Shown here: positions 1 through 13,558 of the stretch, piece after piece
How positions within the stretch are numbered: position 1 is the first letter of the stretch
Layout: every line of letters begins with the position of its first letter
From: Tanytarsus gracilentus
Lineage: Eukaryota; Arthropoda; Insecta; Diptera; Chironomidae
DNA: 64,000 bases
Direction: 5' to 3'
Assembly (NCBI GenBank): GCA_038502055.1
Contig: JAXRKN010000043.1
Span: 6,820,001-6,884,000 of the forward strand
Program-made: the position numbers and the translations under genes
Notes under the pieces: model-generated
What the model saw: only the letters and a program-made list of their open reading frames with translations
What the model was told of the DNA's origin: nothing
The model's database searches: none

Positions 1-570
1 TTTATTCAAATTTATGGGTTCAACGCAATTAAGCAAAAAATGACTTGATTAATCTTTACCAATTTTTCATACACACTCGAAAGCAAAAAATGTGATTTTT
101 AACGCACACCTTTGTGAGAAAATAAAACTCTAAATTTGTGTATTTGACTCGCGGTGTACGGCTCGTTAAAAATATAAATATTTGTCAGAAAATCACATAA
201 ATGAAATCAACAAAGTCGTTGTCAAAACATGTTCACATGGATGTCGAAGAATTTATGTTAGTTGGACACCGGACTATCGATAATATTTTTTTTTGTAGAC
301 GTTAGGTGTGCTTAAGGTGTTAAATTGTAGCTTTAATGATGTTTTATCGAGTTTTAATTTTTTGTGCCAATTAAATTATTAAATTCGAGGAATTCCTGTA
401 AGCAAATAAATATAAAGATCGCATGTTTTATATTTAGATTAATTATTTTATAATTTTCTTATCATTTTTTGTACCTTAATACAGTCAATTATATATTAAT
501 AATATTTTCGCGCAAAAAAATTATCAATTAGATTTTATACACAAAATTTTATTTAAATATAAAACATTTT
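1..570. other. Non-coding flank, ems 3' side
   Basis: AT-rich sequence downstream of the ems stop codon on the minus strand. It presumably includes the ems 3' UTR. A reverse-strand AATAAA lies at 548-553, only about 20 nt past the stop, so it may not be the site that is used. I see no other gene here. Confidence 0.5.
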
Positions 571-3500
571 TCATGATTCCTCATCACCCGACATGCAATC
601 ATCCATGTCTATGAGTTCATCTTCATCGTCGCCATTATCCGAACGACTACTATGATTTCCACCGCCACCTGATTTAGAATCGCCGTCTTCTTGCTGCATT
701 CTTTTATGCTTCGTTCTAATTTTTGAGGAAGAGAGGGAAAAAAATTAATTAACTTTGAAGATTATTAATTTAATTTTTTTTAAATTACCTTCTATTCTGG
801 AACCATACTTTGACCTGCACATGGAAATAGAAATAAGAAGAAAAAAATTCATTAATTGGATGATTTAAATTATGAGTTTATGGGGGTCATTGGTAAATCG
901 TGTAAATTAAGGAAAATTCTTTACATGATCCAAAGTGACCCTTACGAAAGAACCGAATTTAATCACGAAGATTAATAAATAATTCTCCAGCAGCAACAAC
1001 AACAACCACAGCAAGGCAGTTGAGCACTCAATTCGTTATAAATCATTGGAGAGCTCGATGGCTCGAAATGAGAGAGTCTCAAACTGCGCCAAAAAATGTG
1101 TAAATTCTCGAGTACATATATTTTATTTCTCATCATGCGAATATGTGCGAGAGTGAGATGGGACTAATGAGAAGCAAAAAAAGTATAAGAGCTGAATATC
1201 TCTTAATTTAAGAGCAATTTTTACTATGATTTATGTTCGCTCACGCCACAAGCAGCAGTGAAGATATGCTGAGCAGAGTCAGTGTGTGTTTTGCACTTTA
1301 AAAAGCCGTTTATTTGTTGTTGCTCCACGAGAGCTTTTATACATATTTTGATATACGTCCGCTTAATTAGATAGACTTTAGCTACGGTTCTATTAATTGA
1401 CTACCCATTAATTATTATTCCTTCTTATACCTGAGTTTCAGTTAGAGCTAATTGCTGTGCTAATGTTTTCCGTTCAGCACCGACGACATATTGATTGTTC
1501 TCGAATGCATGCTCCAATTTTAGAAGTTGTGTCGGAGAGAAAGCAGTGCGCACACGCTTGGGCTTGCGGAAAGGATGCAGGAGGAAGTCTGTAATGTAAA
1601 GGAGAAAAATTAATGATTAATTCAATCCGTAGCGTGTGTTTAATATGTCAAAATAATCTTTTAATGATCGAGATGACTTTAATGGCTTTTTGTAAAAGAT
1701 TAAGCTGAGTGGAGTCATTAGATGTAAATATTTTTTTTTAAGTTTTGATCAATTAAGATTTTATAAAACATTTTTAATTACTTATAAAATTGCATAGAAA
1801 AATCTAATCAGAAAAATCTTAAAAAGTTTGAGGTTCGAATCCTAAAAATTAACTGAAAAATATAGATTGTTGGGTCTCTTTTAAAATCCTTTTTGCTAAT
1901 TTCAAAATTGGAAATTTTTAATAATTTTAATTAATTTTTTGTTAAATTTGTAAAAACAATTTTCTCTCAATAAAAAGCACTAAATTAAATTATGGTCGCC
2001 CTAAAATGAATTTTAAGACAATTTAATACAGCAATATTGTTATTTATATAAAGTTAATAATTTTTATTTTGCTACAGGCGGTCGCTGTTGCTGCAACACA
2101 CAACTACACATTCGTTGTTTTATAAAGCATAGCAATTAAAAACACATTAAAACAAATTGAGCTCCGTTGAATTAACATTGAGAGAGTGAGCGAGAGAGAG
2201 GCAGAATGCAAACATGAGATTAAAATATGACTAAATTATATGTTAATGATGTATGTTTCGAGAGTATTCAGGAAAATTACAACTTTTTTCGGCCATCAGC
2301 AAAGTGCACAATGTGGCAGTGCGCAATTAATGTGCAACATAATGAAGACCCATTTTAATCAATTCAGCGAAGGAAACGCAACATTGATGCCGCATGTGAG
2401 GCACTCGAGAGCGTCATTAAGCGAATTTTGACCGGTAAATACTCACGATGTGCATTTTTCCTGTCATGTTAAGTGAGATGGAATGAAATTTACTAAACTA
2501 ATTTTAAACTCTTTAAAAACATGAAAATTTAATTAATTAAAAATTGATCATGTTTGAATAATTGAAACACGGAAGCTGGCAGATATGTTTTTAAGTTACG
2601 TGACTAACGATCATTCCCATTAAAGAACCGTGTCTGAAGTCTTTGTATTTATTGCTGGAGTTTCGGAATAAAGTTGTCAAGGAAATTATCATGTGAATTA
2701 ACAAATAATTAATTCAACATTAAGATGGATATCACTAATTATATCATAAAAATGTGTGTGTATAGAACCTGCTGCCTTCGCCGTGTATGTATGTCCGTAG
2801 ATTGCCGTCTAATTACATTTTATTAATGACTCTTTTTTTGCTTGAAACGCTTAATAACATTTAATTATAAACGATTCAGTTCTCATGCGATGAAATATTA
2901 CCCGAGTCCATTTCGTCGTTGCTGTGCTGGGTTTCGTTCCGAGCAAGAGAGCAAGAGAGATGGAGAAGTGAGCAGTTAGACATACTTCAACCCGAACCAT
3001 GCTACATTATGCCAAAATCAAAATGAAATTATCTTAATCGCAAGCTCACAATCTAAACCATTTACAGCAAATTAGCAGGTTTCGATCGTTACTTTGTTTG
3101 TTAATATTTTTCACTACTTCAAGCGCCTTTCATTTTTTCCCCTTTTTTAACCCAGTGTGAATTTTTTTTGAGCGTTTAAAAATTCTAAAATTTTAACGGA
3201 AAAAATTTAATTTTTTCACTGGGCGTTTTTGCAACATTTTGCACGCTGCAATCGATAGGAGCGACTCGAGAGAGTGAGATGGTGGTAAGGAGAAGGTAAA
3301 GAGTCGGGCAGAAAACGAGCCATAATTGGTTTTATATTGAATCGCGAAGAGCATAATTTAATGTATTCAAGCACAAATTACAGTCAATCAAATTATTGCA
3401 TTTCAGTCACGTTTTTGAGCTTGAAGCAGCGCGCATTATATCTGCGAAAAGGCAAATATGTATTAAAGCATGAAATGCTCTAATGTATTATATGCACACA

Positions 3501-4490
3501 GCTCACCATAATCACTACTTTCCTTCTACTCCTTTTTCCTCCATTCTCCTCGAATATATTCAATTTTTCAGCGCTCACTCTCGAAGAAAAACAAATTAAG
3601 CAAACAAGATGCAATGAAAAGAGTTTGTGTGCTGCATTTTGCAAATTCACGCCAGTAATTTGGCAAGAGTGGATATTAATTATCTCCTCTTTATAAAATC
3701 TCGCAATTTTTTTCTCTTCTCTGCCCCCGTTAGCACTTATACTCACTTCCAGGAAACCGATGAGGAAATATTCGTCCATGACGGCTCAGCAGCCACGGAT
3801 ATAATGGATAACTTTCGCGGGATAAATTATGTTGATGGAGATGCGGCGGGAATTGTGGCATGCCGCCTAGTTGAAAGCCTTGAGCTGCCGCTAGGTTGGC
3901 AGCGATAGGGAAGTGACCAGCCGAAAAAAAGGATTCTGAGCGGCCATCATTTCAGCTTGAAGTCCGCCGGGTGTTGGACCAGGTCGAAGAATGTTTGCGG
4001 GAATGCCTGGAACAATGATTGGCGTTTTTTGCATGTGAGGTGACACTGGAGAATGTGGCGATCTTGGTGCATTATCGTCGGACATGAGACGTGATTGTGG
4101 GTCATTTGATTTGTGCATTTCATGTCTGTGTAAATCATTTTCATGCTCAACAAATCGCTGCTTATTTGCGACGGGTTGTGGCGATGAACTTAGCGATCTT
4201 TTAAGTTTATTTCTTAGCTCTAATTGTGCATACTCATTTAATTTTATCGCGGTGGCAAGATCGTGGTGAGATTTTGGTGAGGTCTGTTGGTGATATCCGT
4301 AGTCACTTAATGGACTTAGTGGAGCCTCAGAACCTTCACTGTCGTGTGAGAAATTAATTGGCGATTTGTTTTGTGCATTACGATTGCCGACGATAGAGTC
4401 GATGGAAAATCCAATTTTCGGCTTCGTTTGCTGAGGCATTGTGGTCATCATTGGTGCCAGCGTATGAGCTGATGGAGGCATCGTCATCAT
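571..4490 (-). CDS. ems: Empty-spiracles-class homeobox transcription factor (ems-like), apparent 1-nt frameshift
   Basis: This is an EMX/ems-class transcription factor, known in flies for anterior head and posterior spiracle patterning. Exons are 3747-4490, 1431-1588, 789-814 and 571-715. The start is the first ATG (4490). The N-terminus has the class motif KPKIGFSIDSIVG, and the end of exon 1 has the hexapeptide-like YPWLLSRHGRIFPHRFPG just before the intron. The homeodomain (RKPKRVRTAF... to WFQNRRTKHKR) is split after residue 44 and again inside the Arg53 codon. The tail is acidic (DEDELIDMDD). In exon 1 the frame breaks at an A7 run (3924-3930, plus strand). One extra base there restores both the motif-bearing frame and the phase-1 donor, giving about 357 aa. 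ems is chosen over E5 because of the ENNQYVVG homeodomain and the acidic DELIDM tail, from memory. The class is certain; the paralogue is probable. Confidence 0.8.
3151..3223. mobile_element. MITE-like CCCAGT...ACTGGG element, copy 1
   Basis: A 73-bp stretch in ems intron 1. It starts CCCAGTGTGAATTTTTT and ends AAAAATTTAATTTTTTCACTGGG, so the ends are inverted repeats (CCCAGTG followed by A/T tracts). A second, differently sized copy with the same ends lies at 12415-12507. There is no coding capacity and no obvious target-site duplication. The element identity is inferred only from the paired termini. Confidence 0.4.
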
Positions 4491-7400
4491 AATTTGCAAA
4501 CTTTTCACTAAATATTTTTTCTTCTCAATTAAAAAAGTTCTTTTTCACTTCACTTTATTTATATTTTTTTTCTCGACGCGAGCAATCGAAATATAGGTTT
4601 GAACAGCACGATGGATGAACGACTTTTGAGATGTGTGTAAAAAATAAAATTTCAAGCATTGAACTCTCTCTCGATTCTCTCTCGCTTCGCATGTTCTCTT
4701 TTCATGTATCATTCGTACATGGATATAAATTCGGAGGGCGTGGCCTAAATTTTCTACTACCGACTGCCATGTACGTGTACGACGACGATGAGAATATATT
4801 TTTGTGCAAGAGGGTAATTTTATAATAGCCAACACTCGACCGAAAAAAACTCCTCCCATGTATTCATCAACAAATTTTATTATTTGCAATTATGGTAAGC
4901 ATCATAAGAAAGTTTTAATGCCGATCATTAAAGCAATTTAGTTTTTCTCCTCGTATTTATTGGATTCTTCTCTCTCACTCTCGTTGTGTGTCTTCTTTTT
5001 CTTCCTCACATTGCCTTCCTTTTTTCATCATCTCATCATCATCACGATCTCAGCATTTTCTCTCGCTCTCTCTCGATGGAACGTAGAAAAAATAATTTTT
5101 CTTGCAAACACTGAAATATATTTTCTTATAAAATTTATTTAATGATGATTTTTTTTCGGAGTTTACTGTTAAAATGAGTCACGTTTTTCACTTAATTAAA
5201 TGATTAAAAAAATTTATATCAATTTAAAGATAAATTATTTGTTTTTTAATTTTTATAAAATAATTTTTTAATGCGATTTTTTGAATGAATCTTAGAAAAT
5301 TATTCTGATACATTTTATTTCAAAATCACTGGTGAAATTTTCAAAATATAGACAGTTAATTAATTTAGTTGTTATAAGTTTTATTTCTTTTAATTCAAAT
5401 ATCCTAGATTTTTATAAAAAATTCCTTTGCATTCATTTAAAACCTAAAACCATAAAAAAAGACAGTTTCAAAATTTCATCTTAATTTTTATTTAGATAGA
5501 AATCGAAAAAATATCACAAAATTTTTAATCTCAAAATAATTTTTTTAAAAACTCTCCTCAAATAATTCACAAGGACATTTTTAATCGATCAAACGAGAGG
5601 GAAAAAATTAACACTCACAGCTGAAATATTTTTTATATGTTTTCGCACAAGCTACGGAATAACTGAAAATCCATCACCAGATGTTCATTCGAGCAGCAAA
5701 TAAAAAATCAAATTAAAAACCATTTTTCAAATAATAGAAAACTCATGAAAGCTGACCGAATGCATTTCGAGACCCACTCGAGTGAACAACAAGCATCAAG
5801 CCTAAAAAGTAAATAATTGCCATTCGATAGAACTTCCAAAGAAATAAAAATTAACTTTTTTTTCATGAGCGATTAAACAATTTTTCTTTATGATGTTTTC
5901 ATGCGCAGGTAATTCGGCAGAAAATTTCCTTTCTTAAAAAAAATATCTCGATGTCACTCTCAAGTGGACATTGATTCCCATTTTATCGTTCACTTATATC
6001 TCAAGTGAGAGGGAGGCCAAAACATTGTCCTACATAAAGTCAACAAGCTGAGAATGCCATTGTTTAATTAATAAGAAATTTATGAGAAATTTTTATGATG
6101 ACAAAAGAATTCGACTTTTGTTAGAAATCTTCTTGCAAAAATGCACTCACAAAAGGAGCTAAATAATTGCTCTTTTGTGAGAAAATCAACAATAAGTAGA
6201 AGGACAGTGAGCAGAGCAGACAAAACAGGGACAATAAAACCAAAATGACAAAGGTTCAATTGGTCATATTTTAACACATTTGATTCTCATATTTTATCAT
6301 CATGAGATTCATATTGGCACAAATAAATTGCTGCAAAATGACACGCTAAAATTTAAAAAAATATAAAAATACCTTAATATAATTAACTCACAGCGCGTCT
6401 TAATATTTTCACAAGCCCTTCATATCTGCCATCACAATTTTCGCTACTCACTGGCATCTCAATTCACCCGAGAGAGCTAAACAAGAGGAGAATAAGAAGA
6501 GGATGAGAAGACTTGCAAGTTTGTTTTAGTAGCGACATTCCAGGAACTCCGTCAGACGTCATATATGAGCGAATATAATAATTCATCACAACTTCTTCAA
6601 CCTCCCTTTTATACCTTTCACGTGATCTTCCTCTCTTTCTCTTACGTTCATCGCGTTGCATCTAATAAAGCCTTCAAGCATTTTTATTAATTCTTCGCAC
6701 ATCATCGTTAAAGTAAATGAAGCAACATTGCGAGAATTATCTCTGAGAAATGCGATGAACATAATTCCGCACACTACCCACGCTCAATTGAATAAAAAAA
6801 ATTTATGAAGAATGTGAAGACGAAATGATTTTTTTTCGCTAACCACAAAAATTATTAATTTTAAATTTTGCGGTTTCCAAATTTGCAAATTAACTAAAGT
6901 GTCTTAAATTTTTTAAACAAGCATTTTCGATGCCCCTGGGTCGAAAAACGAAATCAAATCACTATAAGTGCAACGTTAATGGTGTGAGAAGCAAATGAAA
7001 TTGTGAAAACAGCGCTCATACATTTCGACGCTCATCTTATTGATATACGATAAAATAAATATGTATGAAATTTATGAGTGTGCAAATCATAAATAAATAA
7101 CACACGAAAAAAATATTGTGTTCACGCTGCACACACAAATGTACGAGCGAAGTTGAAAAAAAAGTGTTTTAAATCCAGTGGAGGTGACGCGTTTTTTGAA
7201 CATGCGAACATGCATAACTGTGCGAGGATATATCGAGAGAGAAGAGAAAAGCTATTAATAAACAAAAAAAAGATTGAATTTTTCTTTTAACAAACCTTTC
7301 TCAGCTCTTTATGATGCTCTTGTTATGGATTTTTTTATTACTGAATTTTTTCACTCTTATGAATACAAGTTGAAAATTTTATTTGTGAAACCTGCAGGGA

Positions 7401-10400
7401 ATTGAAATTTTGATTTATTTGTATAAAAAATTTATTTTATTAAACGTACTTTTTAAATTTGAAAATTGAAAACTTTTTAACGTATTTTTAAAATTTGAAT
7501 TTTTAACCTCTTTCACCCACCAAAGTCAATTCTAACTTTGCTTAACTTTTATGGAGTGCTGATCGCTGTTGTTACCAATTGTGGTGCATATATTGAAACA
7601 TAATTTAATGAACACAAATTTTCGTGAATTATTATGAGTGGGCTATATTTAAGGGTTTTATGTTTTTCTCTTGCGAGAAATGCATGTATGCACACAATTC
7701 TCAGCGATCGATTATCATCATCATCATGAGGTTTATAAAGAAATGTTCGAGTATAATGTTCTGGCTCAGGTCAAAGAACATGTTTTATCACCATAAAAAT
7801 AAACAAATCAGTGGTTTTATGACTTCATTGGACACTTTACAACGAAAATGTACGTTGAATAATGAGCAATTTGTAATTCACAAAGTCAAGTCGCTTGCGA
7901 GTTAATTTTCTAGTCCCTTGAGTAAATGCTTTCGACATGCTTCTCTCGAAGAGCACAATAATAAAACATAGTGTTTATGATGACATAAAAGCCAAGCTGT
8001 TACTTAAAAAAAACTCAATCGACTTGTATGAGAGGGTGTAACGCATTTGTAATTTCCAATGTTAAAATACATTGTCTCACTTAAAATGAGCTCAATTTGA
8101 GCAGGTACAATGAGCATGCTAGAAGGGAAAAAGAAATATATGTCTATGAGGTGTCAAAACGTATTTAGGCTCATTTACATAATGAAATGTCCAATTAAGT
8201 GGTCTTCTTTATTTCTTCTTTGTTAACTTTTCACTTTTTACTCTCTTAAATTCTTTTTATTTTCAGAAAACTGATAACAGATCAGAAATCACACATGAAT
8301 TAAATGATTTGACCATTAAAAAGCAATAAAATTGTTTTTACTACAGGAAAGTAACTTTAAAAGATTGATTAAAGCCTCTTATCACCACGAGACAAACGAC
8401 TCAGAGTCATTAAAAAATGAACGATTATTAAATTGTCGTAAAATTGTTTTGAATACTCAACTTTTATGACTGACTTAAATTATTAAATGAGCGGACTCAA
8501 ATCTTGTGAGATTTGACTCTTGACATTTAATTGAATATTTTCTAAATTCTTGAAAGACACAAATCGATTTGAATTTAATAATTTAGTTTATAATTCTTGT
8601 CTCCAATTTTCCACCCCTCGTCACTCAAATCAAAACATATTTAAGGGATGTAATGGACTCGATTGTATGAGTGTCTGCCATTGAAATGCGCAGATGCTGC
8701 TCATCATGTCGGTAACAAAGCAGCGATTAATTATGTGATGGGTGAGCAATAAACAGTTAATTTCCAACCCCTCTCGACAATCAAGTCTCTCTCTCAGTCG
8801 GTTACAGCAGTTTTCATTTGAGATTACGCACAATGAAATGACGGTTCATAAAATGTCTCTTAATTCAATGATTGAGTGAATGAGTGTGCAATTCCGGAAG
8901 AGAATTTTGCTTCTTTTCGGTTACGAGTCATTAAACATTTTAGCTTATCTACAGTCGCAATTTCATCGAGATGAGTCTTGATTAGGATCGTTTTAGTTAG
9001 GGGTGAATTTACTCTAATTTTGTGAGAAATATTTAAAAATTTCATATTTTAATTTAGCGTATTTTAAAGAATTAAACTCAATTTTTCTATTTATAAAAAA
9101 TTTAACGACAAAGTTTCAAAATTCAATAATTCCACTTAATGAAACTTATCATCACCCCACGTATCATAATTTTTCTCCACTTAAAATTTCATCGCGGCCA
9201 AGTCATAAATAAAAATTTTCACGCTTATTAATTCATTAAACTCATGAGAGAGAGAAGAGAAAAATCATTTTCGTCTTTAAAATATTTCAGAATCTTGTTA
9301 ACCAAACGCCAAAAGCCATTAATATTTTAAATGCAGTCAAATGGAGTGCTGCCATAATCAAACATTTTTTGTTTCAGACTTTCTTTTTTAGTTTAATGAT
9401 AAAATTAATTGATCTAACGAGCGAACTCATTAAAAAATCTGTCGTCACTTTAGTTAATTGCACAACAATTTGAGTTTTCATGTTCATTTTCTTCTCTCTG
9501 CCGAGATGTTCTTAATGCCGCGCGTCTCAACACATGATTTTGTTTTTAGCCTCTGTCGGTTCCGAAATATAATAATTTTTAACTCGGCTGGTTGAGAGAT
9601 TGCTAAAATGTGATAAGAGAAAGACAAACAAGGAATTGACGAAAGGAAAGAATTGAGTATGACTAAGAAATTTTTTTCTGGGGTGATTTTAAAAGTTTTG
9701 AAGAAATCTTAAAAATTAATTTGTCATTTTTTTAAATTAAAGCAAAGTTTCACATCAATTATAAACGATCCCGCCTCACCCATAATCACGACGATTTTCA
9801 ATAATAATTTGCATGATTTTATTTAGCTCTAGAAGGCACAAGATTCGAGTACTCGATAGTTAAATTTTACGACATCAATTTTCATTCTTTCGCTTCTATT
9901 TTTATTCCCTCCTTCCTTCCTCTATAATTTAAAAAATTTCAGGCTAATTTAAATCAATCAGTGCATAGAGCAGCCGAGCCGAGAGAGAGAAAAAATCTTC
10001 TTACACACCCAAATTGATGTGCACAGCAAGAGACAGTGGAATGAGCATGAGAACGCGAGAAAATATTTACGATCATATTAATTGCAATAATCAATTAGAA
10101 TTTAACGCTTCTTTGTTAATAACACTTCCGTTTAAAGAAATTTCAACGTTCTTTATAATGAATTGAAAGTGATGGAGGAGAAAAATTATTTTCAGAAGAG
10201 CGTGGGCACTAATTCGATACGAGATGCAGTTGAGAGATTTCCATTTTTTAATTTTTATAATCCTTAAAGAATTAATGAAGTGCTCAAAAACAAAAATTGA
10301 ACTTGAGAGCACTTAAATTATAAAAATACCTTGGATGTTTTTTAAATTTATAATTTTTAATATAATTTCAACCACTTTCGACTCAACTCAAACTCAATCT

Positions 10401-12414
10401 CTGACATAACAAGAAGAAATTGCACGTTTGTCATTAATCAGATAATACAACTAATTTTCTTTCGAATAACATAATTTTTTTACACACCTCTGCCTTCTTA
10501 CATTGCTCCGAAAAAATAAAATTTAATTCAGCGACATCGAGAACCAAATTAATTAATTCATTTTAATTTATTCCAACCTTCGGATTTCTTTCAACAGTTT
10601 CAATTTTTCTCTCGCTTCTCTTTTAATTCAAAAATTTTTTTCGGCTGACACCATGCACTATACACGGAGTCGATTGTTGTTGTCGAATGTCCAAAAATAC
10701 ATACCTTTTTACATCTCTTTAGAAAAGAATTGAAATACAAATTTATTTGCTCCTCGATGATCACAACAGCTTTATAAATTAAAATGAGATTCTCTCGGAT
10801 GTTGCCCGGCTACCTTTCTCAAGCTCACATGCACCTTTTTTTGCTTTTTATTAATGGTGATGGCAAACATTTGCTTTCTGATAATATTATTAACGAGAAA
10901 CTCATTTAGGGGAGAAGAGTAAGAGAGGAGAAAAAAGATGTTAAGAAATTAATCAATTTGACGCTTAATTTAAAAGTAAAATAATTTAATAAAAGGCAGA
11001 TTTTAAAAATTCTCTTCAATGATCAACAAATCAACGAACGTCAAATTAAATTTAATTTCCACTTCTTTATTTTTCTCATTATCGAGTGAAATTCTATGGA
11101 CATGTAATTGATATGATCATTCAGTGAGTAAGCATCAACATGTTGAGTCAAAATAGAATGCCATTGAAAATGTCCAAATTCCCTCATTCAAGAGAAATTA
11201 AAGACATCCATTGTTGTTGAAATATGAAGTCAAATGAAAAAATAATAATTTTCTCTCTTTCTCTTTTCTCGAAGAGGTTCAAAAAGCCTTTTGACTTTTT
11301 CAATGCATGGATCAGCGCCAACAAAAGACAGGCAGTAGCAAAATGGAAGTACTTGAGAAACCAATGAATAGATGTACACTTCTGAGTAGGGGATTAAATT
11401 AAATGCGCCCTCAAGTGCATTCACGCGTGTCGCTTTTTTAAAGGAACGAAATCAAATCAATTTTCAAAAGTGTTCTAGCGTATTGATTTCAAAAAATATA
11501 TGTTTCTCACTCATTTCACATGAATAAATCGATCTATGTCAAGTCGACATTGAAAATTCGACACTTTAATAATAACTCGAAGGAAAAATCCTTTTTTTGA
11601 GTTTTATAAAGGTAAAAACTAATCATAAAATATTTTGATCATTTAGAGACATCATGAAAATGTTGTTGAGGGCGATTTGATATGTTTTTAACCTGTTTTG
11701 TATTTCACAAACGAAATAGAATATCATCTGTGCATGCTAGTGCCAGTTAAATGGTTAATAGAGAAATGGAAAAAAGAAAAATAAGAAAATAATTGTGTGT
11801 GTCTAAACTTCTAGGTAATCTGTTGTGGCTGTTGAAATGATCATCATCTGAATACAAAAAATGTTAATAAATTACAACGCATGTTACCGTGAGCTCTCTA
11901 AATAATTATGAATTTTTTTAAAAAATTTAAATCTTAAAATTCAAAATTTTGAAAATATTTTTATAAATTTTTTTTTAAAGCAAAGACAACGCAGACATTT
12001 CACTGTAAGAATATCACATTTTATAGTTCTTGACATTTCCACTGAATATTTTTATTATGTGTATGGTTAGTTAATCAGTTAGCGTATAATATGAAATCTC
12101 ATAAATTAATAAAATTAAGTTTCCAACACATAGAACAACAGGCCTCATGACATGTCATTAGTTTGATGATGTATTCAACGAGTTTCATTCTCTCCTCTTT
12201 CTCCTCATTTACCTTCATAAATATTTTGCTGGTTGAATAATATCAGCTAAGTTTAATTTTATTATGTTAGGCTTTAAACACAAGACATCGAGAATGAACA
12301 TATTTGAGGCGTAGAGAAGAGATTATTATGAATAGTTATGATTGGAAATGTCCACTTAACAAGATAAATAGAGCGACTCCAAAAAATGTCGATGAATCAA
12401 AATAAAACTGTAAA

Positions 12415-12507
12415 CCCAGTTAAAAAATTATTTACTCGAAAAAAAAGATTGCTTAAATTGAATTTGAAAAAATTTTAATGGGAATAAAATTAATTTTTCT
12501 CACTGGG
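12415..12507. mobile_element. MITE-like CCCAGT...ACTGGG element, copy 2
   Basis: A 93-bp stretch beginning CCCAGTTAAAAAATTA and ending TTAATTTTTCTCACTGGG. Terminal inverted repeats match those at 3151-3223 while the middle differs. It is non-coding. The two copies sharing ends but not centres suggest a small non-autonomous family. Confidence 0.4.
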
Positions 12508-13540
12508 CAATTGAGTCTAACATTATTTTCTAATTTATTCAATTATTAAAAGGCGTCGTCATCGAGCGATGTGACAATTAAGCACTAATCTGGTTATTTG
12601 ACATTATTTTTCCTGTGCACACAACAGCGAGTGAGAAACAACTTAATCAGGCTGTAAATTATTGCCGCTCCCAAGCACTTAATTAATGGCCGAATATAAG
12701 AAAATTAACGCAAAATAATTTTTTTCTGCTGTTGCTCTCATGGAGCTAATTACTTACCATTTAGAGTGTTCGTATGAAGCTCAAGAAGTGGAGATGGAGG
12801 AAAAATTATTATTCTCGGGTGTGTATACAGAAAAAAAAATAAGTAAATAATAAATACATGCGGTACAGAATAGATTAGAGTTAAAGTTTGAGTGAGATGG
12901 AGAAAAACGGATTGTATTAAGACATGCGAACGATTACAATATTCCGTCTTGCTCAGCGGGACTTCGAGGTTTCCTGAAGTGAAATTAAGATGTTTCTGAC
13001 ACTTTTGTTTAACAAACTGACTTCATTTCTACATTATACCTTCATCGATAAAGAAAAGATGTTGTTTCAAAATATTTGAACTCATTTTTCTCCTTCGCAT
13101 CTCCTCTTTAAAAATTTTTTTTATTCTCATGGAAAAATTATTTTTTATCGCGCGAATTTTTTTAATCACGACTCATTTTTTTTGAAAATGGTGAGAAATA
13201 ATTTTTGGCACTATCGAATAGTTTAAATGTCATGACCTTATCAAATTATTCATTTTGTCAACGGTTAAACTTCCATCTCAAATTACTCACCAACGTTGAT
13301 CACTTAAAATTGAATAAAAATCCCATCATCATCAATGATATTTAAATTATACGTATGCAGTCGAGTATCACAATCACCATCTTAAACATCGCCTATTTCC
13401 TCACTTATCGTGACACATGTAATAAGCGATAATTAATTTAATGAATGTAGAATGATGAACGCAGGTTATTACGCAAATTGTGTCTGTCTCAGACGACTCA
13501 CTGCAGTGATTGAAATCGAATTGAATCATTAATAAAAAGC

Positions 13541-13558
13541 GAGAGAGAGAGAGAGAGA
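13541..13558. repeat. (GA)9 microsatellite
   Basis: Nine perfect GA units in non-coding sequence between ems and E5. GAGAG-type runs occur elsewhere in the window, but this is the longest pure one noticed. Confidence 0.8.

Noticed and set aside
1831..1843. GGTTCGAATCC, a perfect tRNA B-box-like sequence
   Set aside because: No A box, acceptor stem or T-arm pairing around it; the sequence is AT-rich and cannot fold into a tRNA.
4491..4508. Six-residue N-terminal extension of ems
   Set aside because: It begins with GTG. The first ATG in frame is at 4490.
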